Assembly: GCA_963763095.1 (NCBI GenBank)
Contig: CAVXNR010000021.1
Coordinates: 62,001 to 126,000 of the forward strand
Direction of reading: 5' to 3'
DNA from: CAVUCH01 sp963763095
Lineage (GTDB): Bacteria; Acidobacteriota; Vicinamibacteria; Vicinamibacterales; JAENWD01
DNA: 64,000 nucleotides
Both the position numbers and the translations under genes were made by a program. The notes under the pieces were generated by a model. The model was not told the origin of the DNA. It was given only the letters and a program-made list of their open reading frames with translations, and did not search any database. Shown here piece by piece: positions 19,101 to 27,223 of this stretch. Positions within the stretch are counted from its first letter, which is position 1. Every line of letters begins with the position of its first letter.

Positions 19101-19215
19101 CAACGTCACGACCGAGGCGGCTATCCCGCGCCCGATACACTTCGCCCATGCCGCCGGCACCGAGCGGCGCGATGATGTCGTAGCGACCGAGTCGGGAGCC
19201 TGCGAAGAGGGGCAT
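16120..19215 (-). CDS. Ser/Thr protein kinase fused to an NB-ARC-like ATPase and TPR domain
   Basis: 1031 residues from the ATG at 19215. Residues 10-285 are a PknB-type kinase: glycine loop LGAGGMGEVYRAR, K41, HRDLKPANV with D134, DFG at 152-154 and the APEQVRGE activation segment. Residues 300-660 are a STAND-type ATPase with P-loop GYGGTGKT (329-336), Walker B MLIVLDNLEQ, TSR sensor and LPLALELAAARVRVLD. From about 660 to the end lie helical TPR-like repeats (LLGVGYCCLSLGRMDDAAAA; GMVLIEKARRIQERLSDREG). There is no DNA-binding domain and no membrane segment, so it is a cytoplasmic signalling hub. Phosphorylation is likely gated by ligand or partner binding to the TPRs. Acidobacteria carry many such proteins. 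Intact in spite of its length. Confidence 0.92.
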   Translation of the reverse strand: MPLFAGSRLGRYDIIAPLGAGGMGEVYRARDSRLGRDVALKVLPAGVAADAERLARFEHEARIVAGLNHPNIVTLYSVEDEDGIRFLTMELVEGHGLERQVTPGGLTIARVIEFGVAIADALAAAHDKGVVHRDLKPANVMLTNDGRVKVLDFGLAKLANPPTDLEAAQAVTIGAPVSAAGEVVGTVPYMAPEQVRGEPVDSRTDLFALGILLYELTTGRRPFEGATLGLISSAILRDTPRSLSSVRADAPTDLERVIARCLEKEPRARIQTARDVSNELRRAAMTKDVAATILKAPPTPSTPLLGREETLDAATTRVRGGARLLTVTGYGGTGKTRFSIELFHRLVPEYPDGAAFVSLAAVTAASSVLPTVCIALEIPEAHGRSALDALCTVIGRRRMLIVLDNLEQVIDVAEEVAALVARCPALQVIATSRAPLKISTETEFSLPPLQLPAPHITSLDALRNCPSVALFLQRAEKVKQDFSLTTTNSAAIAAICRQLDGLPLALELAAARVRVLDPAALLQRLDHALDLLTSGDRDLPLRQRTLRATISWSYSLLDAGEQLLLRRLSSFHEGWTLEAMEQVCYRDDERHRALDELNSLVEKGLVRVVGSAERYALLETIRAFAAEQLHAGGEVAATRHAHADYYLQFAAGVAAGFRTTQQLEAVRSARNENANTHAAIQWLAACAHAGDKAALEKSLLLCGHLNWFWHIGGQHFTARVLLDTLFALAPEAPPSRGRALARIAAGMASTATGEWERSLGESASGYEDGKAIGDAAVAAEGLLGVGYCCLSLGRMDDAAAALDEAMARSAGGVCDFLQAISMTLRGVLLFVTGDLEAGMVLIEKARRIQERLSDREGGGLALSFLAQMSFAKGDHARALVVYGEALESLATIGDQPEVARVHCEMGWTALAAGDVAAARRAFHLGVEANEGVGSPKGTGLALLGLAAVDAADGRSERAVAIAAAAHALSERAGIVIEHPMDPGVVNRIDALKASIPKGRLDGLVANASVLSPAAVLAMISPVVGRESDLRR

Positions 19216-19246
19216 CGCCAGAATGTACGCTACGAGGCGGGAATTC

Positions 19247-19415
19247 AGCTACGCATCGCCGAATGTTTGAGCTGAATGACCTTCTTGGGATTCGAACTCT
19301 TGCCGATTCGCGCCAACATGTTGGGTACGTTGGCGTTCGTGGGTGCTGACACCTGCGACGCGCCTTTCGGCGCTGGAGTCGGCAGCCCGGCTAGAACCGG
19401 CAATCTCTTGCTCTA
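19247..19415 (-). other. Orphan C-terminal coding fragment next to a tRNA-like fragment
   Basis: Minus-strand reading from 19415 gives SKRLPVLAGLPTPAPKGASQ, VSAPTNANVPNMLARIGKSS and NPKKVIQLKHSAMRS before TGA at 19247-19249. Third codon positions are mostly G or C, so it looks coded, but a TAG lies in phase just upstream and there is no start. Family not recognised. It directly follows (in minus orientation) the tRNA-like 3' fragment, where the last gene of an integrated element would sit. Confidence 0.4.
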
Positions 19416-19442
19416 CAAAGTGTTCGGGCCCTTCGAAGAGAC

Positions 19443-19493
19443 TGGCTGGGAGCCAGGGATTCGAACCCCGATAACGTGATCTGAAGCCACATT
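19443..19493 (-). tRNA. tRNA-like 3' fragment (anticodon arm, T arm, CCA), partial
   Basis: On the minus strand a T arm (CGGGGTTCGAATCCCTG) is followed by GCTCCCAGCCA, i.e. the 3' acceptor strand with an encoded CCA. Before it lies a possible anticodon arm TGTGG-CTTCAGA-TCACG, whose loop would place UCA at the anticodon. No D arm and no matching 5' acceptor strand precede it; the sequence there is the end of the NamZ gene. It is only the 3' half of a tRNA, the part duplicated by tyrosine recombinases at attachment sites. Amino acid identity is not certain. Confidence 0.5.
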
Positions 19494-20657
19494 CAATACA
19501 GCAGAAATCCAGCCCTCGTCTCCTCGAAAGCTGCCACATCGTCCTGCCAACTTTCGACGATGTCCTCGAGCGGCACCTGCGCTTCGATTTGCTGGCGCAG
19601 CGCAGGAGAACCAGCAAGGATGTCGATCGGCATCTTGGTGGCCTCGTACTCGTACGGAGGCTCGCGCCACTCGAATCGTGCCGGGTCGGTGCGGTAGCAC
19701 TCGAGCAGCAGCGCCGCCGCGGTCGCGCACGGGCTGAACGTGGCGCGGTCCAGCACATGGATCTGGCAGCCCCCGCACGGTGTCCTGGCGTGCTTCTGAA
19801 ACGTGGGCTCGAAGACGGCTGGCCGGAAGTAGACGCCGTCGAGATGCCGCGCATTCAGCGCGGCGGCAAAGGGCTCGGCGTGAATCCACGGTGCGCCGAT
19901 CAGCTCGAACGGGCGTGTCGTCCCGCGTCCCTCGGAGATCATCGTCCCCTCGAAGAGCACGGCGCCAGGGTAGACGATGGCCGTGTCGAGCGTCGGGATG
20001 TTGGGTGACGGCATCACCCACGGGACGCCAGTCCCGTCGAAGTACATGCCGCGCGACCAGCCCTCCATCGGGATCACCTCGAGGTCCGCTCCGAGCGCAA
20101 ACCGCTCGTTGAAGAGCCGCGCCAGCTCGCCGATCGTCAGGCCATGGCGCATCGGGATCGGGAACAGGCCGACGAACGACTCGTAGCCGGGCTCGAGCGT
20201 CGGCCCTTCGACGGCGACGCCGCCGATTGGATTCGGGCGATCGCAGACGATCACCTTCACCCCGTGGCGGCCGCAGGCGCGCAGGCAATGCGCCATCGTG
20301 TAGATGTAGGTGTAGATGCGGACGCCGACGTCCTGCAGGTCGATGACGAGCGCGTCGAGGCCCTCGGAGCATCGCGGCGGTCGGCTCACGGGTCTCGCTG
20401 TAGAGCGAGTAGATCGGGACGCAGCGCGTGGGGTGCCTCGCGTGGCCCGTTTCGATCATGTTGTCCTGCACGTCGGAGCGGAACCCGTGCTGGGGCCCGA
20501 AGATGGCCGCCAGCGTGACGCCGGGCTCCGATGCGACGCGGTCGAGCACGTGCCGGTACGCCGAATCGATCGACGCCGGATTGCAGACCACGCCTACGCG
20601 CTGCCCTCGCAGCGCTCCGGAATCCAGGAGACGTTCGCTCCCAAGCCTCACAGCCAT
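19493..20657 (-). CDS. DUF1343 / NamZ-type exo-beta-N-acetylmuramidase (one frameshift)
   Basis: The start is the ATG at 20657. The first frame reads RLGSERLLDSGALRGQRVGV VCNPAS and AAIFGPQHGFRSDVQDNM, the N-terminal Rossmann-like part of DUF1343. Near 20370 the frame shifts by one and continues EGLDALVIDLQDVGVRIYTY, VCDRPNPIGG, GLTIGELARLFNERF, WVMPSPNIPTLDTAIVYPG and FEGTMISEGRGTTRPFELIG. These are the strongly conserved NamZ motifs, including the NPIGG and SEGRGTT loops. Corrected length about 388 residues matches the family. NamZ removes N-acetylmuramic acid from peptidoglycan fragments. No obvious signal peptide is seen. It is divergent from the PNPOx-like gene, 66 bases away. Confidence 0.87.
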
Positions 20658-20723
20658 ACGGCCGATGATAGCTCGCATGCGTCGCATTTGACGGGCGTGT
20701 GCGGCGGGCGGCAGACTGGCGGC

Positions 20724-21213
20724 GTGGGCATCTCGCTCGGGGCCGTGTTGACCGATGCGCTGGTAGACCGGCTGGGTGGTCGCGAGCTGGAGCGGTATGG
20801 AGCTCTCGTCGTGCCCATTGCCACCGTGGATCCGGCCGGCTGGCCGCACATTGCGCTTCTCAGCTACTCCGAGATCGTGGCGCCGCGACCGCGGTATGCT
20901 GCGCATCGCGATCGGGACGCGCAGCGGTTCGGCGGCGAATCTGCGGCGGACTGGCCAGGCGACCATCCTGTTGTTCGATGCCGGGCTCGTGCACTACATC
21001 AAGGGCTCGGCGCGCGAGCGGCGGCCGTCGATGAAGTGCTCACCGTGGAATGCCATGTTCGAGGTGAGCGTGACAGACGTGCTGGCGGACGCGGCGGATC
21101 CCCGCCGCGAGGGCGAGTCGTTCGTGCGCGGCGGCCTGACCTTTCACTGTGATCCGTCGTGGGCCGCCGGGCGGTCCGCGGTGCTCGCGGAGCTGCTGTC
21201 CGACAGCGACTGA
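20724..21213 (+). CDS. Pyridoxamine 5'-phosphate oxidase-like FMN-binding protein (one frameshift)
   Basis: GTG at 20724 starts GISLGAVLTDALVDRLGGRE and ALVVPIATVDPAGWPHIALL SYSE. A frame change at about 20885 leads to MLRIAIGTRSGSAANLRRTG, QATILLFDAGLVHYIKGSAR and on to LAELLSDSD. The order (strand, DPAGWPHIALL, then N-LRRTG.ATIL) is the FMN-binding split barrel of the PNPOx family. About 163 residues when corrected. The stop overlaps the ubiX start (TGATG at 21211-21215), so the two flavin-related genes are probably translated together. The flavin partner is inferred from fold only. Confidence 0.7.
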
Positions 21214-21804
21214 TGACATCCTCCACACCTCGGCGCCTGATCGTCGGCATCACCGGCGCCAGCGGCACGATTTACGGCATCCGCCTGCTCGAGCGTCTCC
21301 GCGCGCTCGATGTGGAGAGCCACCTGATTCTGAGCCGGTGGGGTGCCCGCACGCTGCTGCACGAGACGAGCTATACGGTGGAGGCGGTGCAGCAGCTCGC
21401 GACGAAGGTCTACGCGCAGGGGGACCAGGGAGCGGCCGTGTCCAGTGGATCCTTCGTCACCATGGGCATGATCGTCCTGCCGTGCAGCATGCGCACGCTC
21501 GGCGCGATCGCGCACGGCGTGGGCGAAACGCTGATCCCGCGGGCGGCGGATGTCGTGCTGAAGGAACGCCGCCGGCTGGTGCTCGGCATCCGCGAGGCGC
21601 CGCTGCACGAGATACACCTCGAGAACATGCTGAAGCTCGCGCGCATGGGCGTCATCATCTCGCCGCCCGTGCCGGCGTTCTACAACAAGCCGCGCACGGT
21701 CGAGGACATCGTCGATCACACGGTCACGCGCATGCTCGACCTGTTCGGCCTGCACACGTCAGATACCGTGCGGTGGGATGGGGAGATGGGACGCCGGGGA
21801 ATGA
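21213..21804 (+). CDS. ubiX: UbiX-family flavin prenyltransferase
   Basis: ATG at 21213 overlaps the stop of the gene before. MTSSTPRRLIVGITGASGTI YGIRLLERL is the standard UbiX opening with the FMN-phosphate loop GASG. SSGSFVTMGMIVLPCSMRTL, LKERRRLVLGIREAPLHEIH and ISPPVPAFYNKP complete the FMN and dimethylallyl-phosphate binding set. UbiX makes prenylated FMN for UbiD decarboxylases; no ubiD lies in this window. As sequenced, the frame runs on into the aldehyde dehydrogenase. Removing one G from the run near 21780 gives an end at 21804 (TVRWDGRWDAGE, stop), overlapping the next start, and the usual length of about 196 residues. Confidence 0.9.
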
Positions 21805-23186
21805 TCATGTCCATTCTTCCCGTCATCGATAAGTTCACGGGGGAGCGATTCGGAGAGGTGCCAATCGCCTCGCCTGAGGACGTGGACCGTGCCGTCCGTG
21901 ACGCCGAGCGCGCGTTTCCGGCCTGGAGCGAGACGCCGGCTCACGAGCGATCGCGCGTGTTGCGCCGCGCCTCGGAACTGATCGAGGCGCGGCGCGAAGC
22001 GCTGGCGACCACGATCGCCCGTGAGGCGGGCAAGGCGTGGAAGCATGCCGCCGGCGAAGTCTCCCGCAGCGTCGAGACCTTCGTCTTCGCGGCCGAAGAA
22101 GCCAAGCGCATCCATGGCGAGACGATCCCGATGGACGCATCGGCCGCCGGCGAGGGCCGCATCGGCTTCTACCTGCGGACGCCGATGGGTGTGATTGCGG
22201 CAATTACGCCGTTCAACTTCCCCCTGAATCTCGTCGCGCACAAGGTCGCACCCGCGTTGGCCGCCGGCAACACGCTCGTGCTCAAGCCGGCGGAGGAAAC
22301 ACCGCTCACCGCCGTCGCACTCGCGGAGATCCTGGCCGAGGCGGGACTGCCGGACGGCGTGCTGCGGCTCGTCCACGGCGAGGGCCCGACCACGGGAGAG
22401 GCGCTCGTCCGCCATCCGGTGCCGGCGAAGATCTCGTTCACCGGCAGCCCGCCGGTCGGGCGGCTGATCACGCAGCCTGGCGGGACTGAAACGCGTGACG
22501 CTCGAACTGGGCAACAACTCGGGAACGATCGTCGAGCCCGACGCGGATCTGGCGCGTGCGATCCCGCGGTGCGTCATGTCGTCGTTCGCCAACGCCGGGC
22601 AGGTGTGCATCAGCCTGCAGCGGTTGTACGTGCACGAGGCGATCGCGGAGCCGTTCATCCGTGAGTTCGTGCGGCAGACGGAGGCGTTGACGGTCGGCAA
22701 CCCGCTCGATCGCAAGTGCGACGTCGGGCCCGTTGATCTCGGATGACGCGGCCGATCGCGCCGAACGATGGATCCGCGAAGCCGAAGCCGAAGGCGCCCG
22801 CATCGTGACCGGCGGCCGCCGCGAGGGACGCCTGATCTGGCCAACGGTCCTCACCGGGACGCGGCCCGAGATGAAGGTGATGTGCCAGGAAGCGTTCGCG
22901 CCGCTGGTGTCGATCGTCACCTACCGCGACTTCGACGAGGCGTTGCGGCTCGTCGGCGATTCCCCGTACGGCCTGCAGGCGGGCGTCTACACCCGCGACC
23001 TGCACAAGGCGTTCGCAGCCGTCCGCCGGCTCGACGTTGGCGGCATCATGGTCGAACGACACCTCGATCTTCCGCGTCGACCACATGCCCTACGGCGGCA
23101 ACCGCATGAGCGGCATCGGGCGCGAAGGCGTGCGCTTCGCGATCGAGGAGATGACCAACATCCGAATGGTTGTGATCAGTCCGTAG
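21801..23186 (+). CDS. Aldehyde dehydrogenase family protein (three frame changes)
   Basis: Begins MIMSILPVIDKFTGERFGEV at 21801. The NAD-binding part is intact: GVIAAITPFNFPLNLVAHKV, LKPAEETPLTA, KISFTGSPPVGR. Single extra bases near 22480, 22728 and 23050 shift the frame. Corrected reading continues LAGLKRVTLELGNNS, the catalytic cysteine in NAGQVCISLQRLYV, GPLISDDAADRAERWI, EAFAPLVSIVTY, and ends NDTSIFRVDHMPYGGNRMSG IGREGV. Every ALDH element is present and in order, so the protein is probably real and the breaks are one-base insertions in short runs. About 460 residues. Substrate unknown; the sequence resembles ALDH groups acting on small hydroxyaldehydes. It overlaps ubiX by four bases. 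Confidence 0.82.
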
Positions 23187-23214
23187 CGCCCGCCGCCCGG
23201 CCCCGCCGCCGTTC

Positions 23215-25768
23215 TCAATTCTTGAGAAAAATCCGCCGGTAGCCGCCGGCGATGAGCGCCGATACGTCGGCGAGGATCCGCGGCAGGGCAAGGCCCCCAG
23301 GGTATGCCAGATAACGAGGTTCCCATTCCGGGTGAAACTTTTCTTTGTACGCGCGCAATCCCTTGAAGTTGTAGAACGTTTCCCCATGGCCGTAGACGAA
23401 GCGGCCGACCTTCGACCAGAGCGGCGCGACCGGTGACTCCTCGATCCCCGACAGCGGCGCGACGCCAAGATTGAAGAATTCGTAGCCCTGCTCGCGGCCC
23501 CACGTCATCAGCTGGGCGAAGAGGGCGTCCATGATGCCAGGCGGCGCCGACGGGCGGTGCCGCATCAAGTCCACGGATAGTTCCCGGCGGCCCGCGCCGG
23601 GCCAGACGTTCGCGAACGCCTCGACGCGTCCGTTCCGCTCGATCAGCGCGATTGGAAACCGTGCGAGGTACGCTCATCGAAGAAGCCGAGCGAGAAGCCC
23701 TTTTCAGCGGTGGCGCGGTCTGCGAGCCATTCGCTCGAGACCTCACGCAGTTCGGCCATGAGCGAGGGCGTCAATGCCGTGGGCTCGACCACGCGGAACG
23801 CCCCGCCATCCTTAGCACGCGCCGCACGACGTCCGCAGGGTCTTCGCCGTGCCGCCGCCTTCGAGCGTGAAGCCGGAAAGCGAGACCCGCGCCTCTTCCC
23901 CAAGCTTCGCGAACGTGAGGCCGAAATCCGCATAGCGGGGGAGCCATTCGCCCGTGGTCTGGTAAAAGACCGGGATGCCGTCGTAGTCGTCGGCATGCTC
24001 GAGGAACCGCTTGACCAGCGGCTCGGCGGCGGCGCGCGGCCCGACCGGGTCTCCAAGCGCCACCCACGTGCGCCCCTGGACGCCATACATCAGGAAGGCA
24101 TCGCGAGCATCGCTCCACATCAGCGCCTTGTCGCGCAGGAACACCAGGTTCGCTGACGTCTGCGGCTGCCGGCCGATCACCCGCGCGGCATCCGCGAGCT
24201 GCTGTTCGTCGGGCCGCTCCGCCTCGGCGTGGCGGGGGGCGCAGCAGCTGGCGCAGTCCCAGGGCGAGCATGGCCACGAGCACCCCGACCGTGGCGCGCA
24301 GGAACCGCGGCGCGTCCTGCCGTTCCTCGAACACCCACCACAGCTGGTGCGAGTACTCGACGTGCCGGTAAGCGAACAGCCCCAGCGCAACCGAGGCAGC
24401 ACGACGGCACAGATCGCGGTGAGCCAGGCGGGCGAGAACGGCACCTCGAAGAGCGACGCCTTCCGGTCGAACTCGCGTCGCGCAGGGACCAGTATGGCCA
24501 GCAGGCCGACCATCAGCGTGGCTTCCTCGTAGTCGCCGCCCTTCAGGAGCGACGCCAACAAGCCGAGCACGAGGCCGCCCACGGCCAGGTAGTACGCGGC
24601 GTCGAGGCGTCGTGAGAGTCCCCACGCCACGATCAACAGGCCGAACCCGGCCAGGCTGCCGATGAAGTGCGAACCCTCCAGAGCGGCGAGCGGGACCATG
24701 CGCGAGAGCCACGCGATGCGGTCCGGCTCCGAGGGCGTCGCCCCCGAGAACATGAGCACGGCGCCCGGCGAGCAACGTGAATACCGCTAGCAGCTTCGGG
24801 GCAACGGCTGTCGTGAGCGTGCCGAAGGCGTTGCCCCACTGCACGACGTGGTGCCTGCGCTGGTAGAACTCGTCGACGAGCAGCACGGCGAGCGCGGCGA
24901 CGAGCGGCAGCAGGTAATAGACCAGCCGGTAGACGGCCAGCGCCGGCAGGAACTCGTCGGCCGTCAGCCACGGCTTCAGGAACAGGATCATCAGCGATTC
25001 GAACACGCCGATGCCGCCGGGCACGTGGCTCACGAGCGCGATCAATTGCGAGGCGAGGAACGCGCCCAGGAAGAAGGTGAAGTCAGGTCGTGTGGCTGGC
25101 AGCAGCACGTAGAGCACTGCCCCGGCGAGCGCCCAGTCGAGCGCAGACAGGACGAATTGTGAGGCGATGAGCCCCGGCGCGGGCAGCCGGATCTCCGTCC
25201 CCGCCACAGACAGCGGCGTCTTCCAGTACAGGGGCGCTGCCGCGTACGCGAGCGCCATCATCAGCAACAGGAGTCCTGCCGCGCGTGTGAGCCAGAGAGG
25301 CGCAATGCCATCCACGCGCGCCGCCGGACTGAAGAGCAGACTCCAGGAACCCAGGACGATGAGGCCCAGCCAGAACGTGCCCGAGTAGAAGATGACCACC
25401 CGGGAGATGTCGCCGCCGCTCAGACCCCAGCGCGAGTAGAAGCGATACCTCGCCGAGGTTCCGGACAGCAGCGCAAAGCCCACGTTGTTGGCAATGGCAT
25501 ACCCCACGAACGACGCCATGGCGACCTGCCATCTCGAGGTCGGGCGGCGGATGTACACGAAGGCCAGCTGGTCGTAACAGGTGAGGATGATGTAGTTGAG
25601 CACCGTCAGGAAGGCAGCCAGCGCCACGGCTGTCCGGGGCAGGCTCCGGATCGCGTCCGACAGGGTGTGCAGCGAGAGATGCCGCACCTCGCGGTTGAGC
25701 ACCCACAAGGCGGCGGCGAAGAGCAGCAGGCCGAGCACCGGCGAGAGGCGGGTCCAGAGACGCCCCAT
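23215..25768 (-). CDS. mprF: MprF-type phosphatidylglycerol lysyltransferase/flippase (several frameshifts)
   Basis: ATG at 25768. The N-terminal flippase part is intact for about 330 residues (LGLLLFAAALWVLNREVRHL; LNYIILTCYDQLAFVYIRRP; FVGYAIANNVGFALLSGTSA RYRFYS; SHVPGGIGVFESLMI). The frame then changes at about 24770, 24420, 24225, 23830 and 23650. Joined, the C-terminal half reads MLMFSGATPSEPDRI, NLVFLRDKALMWSDARDAFL, YGVQGRTWVALGDPVGP, VFYQTTGEWLPRYADFG, EKGFSLGFFDE and FFNLGVAPLSGIEESPVAPL. That is the full aminoacyl-transferase domain. MprF attaches an amino acid (usually lysine) from tRNA to phosphatidylglycerol and flips the lipid, lowering surface negative charge and sensitivity to cationic peptides. 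It converges with the ALDH gene. Confidence 0.88.
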
Positions 25769-25934
25769 CGGTCAGCGGTGCCGATCCGTCCGCGCCCATC
25801 GGCGGGCGAGCGCCTCGGAGCGCCCATCGAGCTGGAACGTCGAGGGGTCCTGATCGTTGCGGCAGGTAGTGTTGCGCGGCCACGACCAGAGATGATGAAC
25901 GAACCGCTGCTGGAAATACAGCGGGAGGGCGGCG

Positions 25935-26123
25935 TCAGTACCACCACCGTGTGGTCAGCCGTTCGGCGCCCATCCAGATCGCGACAAGCGACACCAGCAC
26001 GATGGTGGCGGTGATCTCCGGCCAGCGATAGCCGAAGTACAGCCCTGCCGCGAGCACGATGATGCTCACGAGCAGCCATATCGGGATGAACAACAGACGT
26101 CTCCGGCGGGTGGTGTCGCCCAT
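25935..26123 (-). CDS. Small two-span membrane protein, hypothetical
   Basis: 62 residues from an ATG at 26123. A short charged head (GDTTRRRRLLFIP) is followed by two membrane helices (IWLLVSIIVLAAGLYFGYRW and TATIVLVSLVAIWMG) and a positively charged end (AERLTTRWWY). The hairpin topology with arginines on one side is convincing for a real inner-membrane miniprotein. It lies 166 bases upstream of mprF on the same strand. Family not recognised. Confidence 0.55.
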   Translation of the reverse strand: MGDTTRRRRLLFIPIWLLVSIIVLAAGLYFGYRWPEITATIVLVSLVAIWMGAERLTTRWWY

Positions 26124-26243
26124 GTCCCGGGCTCGAGCAACCAGGGTGCCACGTCCGGCGGTCGCCGCCCGTGTGCCGCTGGAACCTGTTCAGGTCGACC
26201 CTCGTCTCCCGATGTGAACAGCAGTCCTCAGCAGCTCATCACC

Positions 26244-27223
26244 ATGCGCACCACATCTCCCGGCCTCCCGGTGCTTGCCGTCGCGCTCTGCCTCGCGGTG
26301 GGCGGTCGGGGCCGCCGCCCGTTCCGCGCAACCCACCCGCACCTCCGACCTCGACGCGTTCATGGCGCAGGTGCTCGCCAGGCGCGACGAGAACTGGAGC
26401 AAGCTGCAGCAGTACGTGCTCGACGAACGCGAGCGTGCCCACGTGGTCGGCCCCGCCGGTGCCCGGCTGTATGGGCTCGACCGCGAATACACGTGGTACA
26501 TCCGTGATGGCGCGTTCGTCCGGAGCCCGGTCCGCTTCGACGGCGTCACGCTGAGCGAAGCCGAGCGCCAGGCGTACGAGCGCGAGTGGATCGAACGCGA
26601 GCGGCAGCGCGAGGAGCGGCGGCGCGAGGAGCGGCAGTCGTCGCGCGATGCGGCCGCGGCACCGGCCGCGAAGGGCGCGGGCGAGCCACCCACGGACATG
26701 GACGCCCTCGTGAAGCTGACCCGGGAGCCACAGTTCGTCTCGTCAGCCTACTTTCTGCGCTTCAAGTTCGAGCCGGGCCGGTACGCCCTGGCAGGACGCG
26801 AGCCGTTCGAGGGACGCACGGTGCTTCGAATCGAGTACTACCCGGAGCGCCTGTTTTCCGACGATGAATCCAGGCGTGAGGGTGCCGCTCCGGACCGCAA
26901 AGACGATGACATGGATGCTCGGGTCGAGCGGCAGATGAACAAGGTGGCGCTCATCACGCTGTGGGTCGAGCCCACCGCGCATCAGATCGTCAAGTACACC
27001 TTCGACAACGTGGGCTTCGACTTCCTGCCGGGCCGGTCGCTCGTCCGCGTGGACACCGTTCGCGCCTCGATGCAGATGGGAGAGCCGTTCCCGGGCGTCT
27101 GGCTGCCGCGCGCGATCGACGGCCGCGGAGCATTCACGCTCGCGAACGGCACCTACACCATTCAGGACCATCTGGCAGTACCTCAACTACCGACAGGCGG
27201 ACGTGAAGGTGAAGCTGCGATGA
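26244..27223 (+). CDS. Secreted protein of unknown function paired with an Omp85 protein (two frame changes)
   Basis: ATG at 26244 gives a signal peptide (MRTTSPGLPVLAVALCLAVG). A one-base shift near 26305 leads into RSAQPTRTSDLDAFMAQVLA RRDENWSKLQQYVLDERERA. A charged linker follows (REERRREERQSS), then YFLRFKFEPGRYALAGREPF, MNKVALITLWVEPTAHQIVK and VWLPRAIDGRGAFTLANGTY. A second shift near 27165 restores WQYLNYRQADVKVKLR and TGA at 27221-27223, overlapping the next ATG. It looks like a periplasmic lipid- or polymer-interacting protein with a beta-sheet fold similar in style to outer-membrane lipoprotein-sorting proteins. I do not recognise a named family. Coupling to the Omp85 gene suggests joint work at the outer membrane. 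Confidence 0.65.

Noticed and set aside
16120..19215. A defence (STAND/Avs-like) system around the kinase-ATPase-TPR gene
   Set aside because: The architecture is common in acidobacterial signalling proteins, and the neighbours are gene remnants, a VOC protein and NamZ, with no nuclease, toxin or other defence effector.
19443..19493. End of a tmRNA gene or a selenocysteine tRNA
   Set aside because: The acceptor strand is GCTCCCAG-CCA and not the tmRNA-type ending, and no tmRNA body lies upstream. A tRNA-Sec would need a long variable arm and an 8-base acceptor partner, which are absent. Only a tRNA-like 3' fragment is supported.
21159..22664. A single frame spanning UbiX and the first half of an aldehyde dehydrogenase, as if a fusion protein
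   Set aside because: Removing one G near 21780 gives UbiX a normal end at 21804 that overlaps the ALDH ATG. The ALDH itself has further one-base breaks, so an extra base is the simplest cause.
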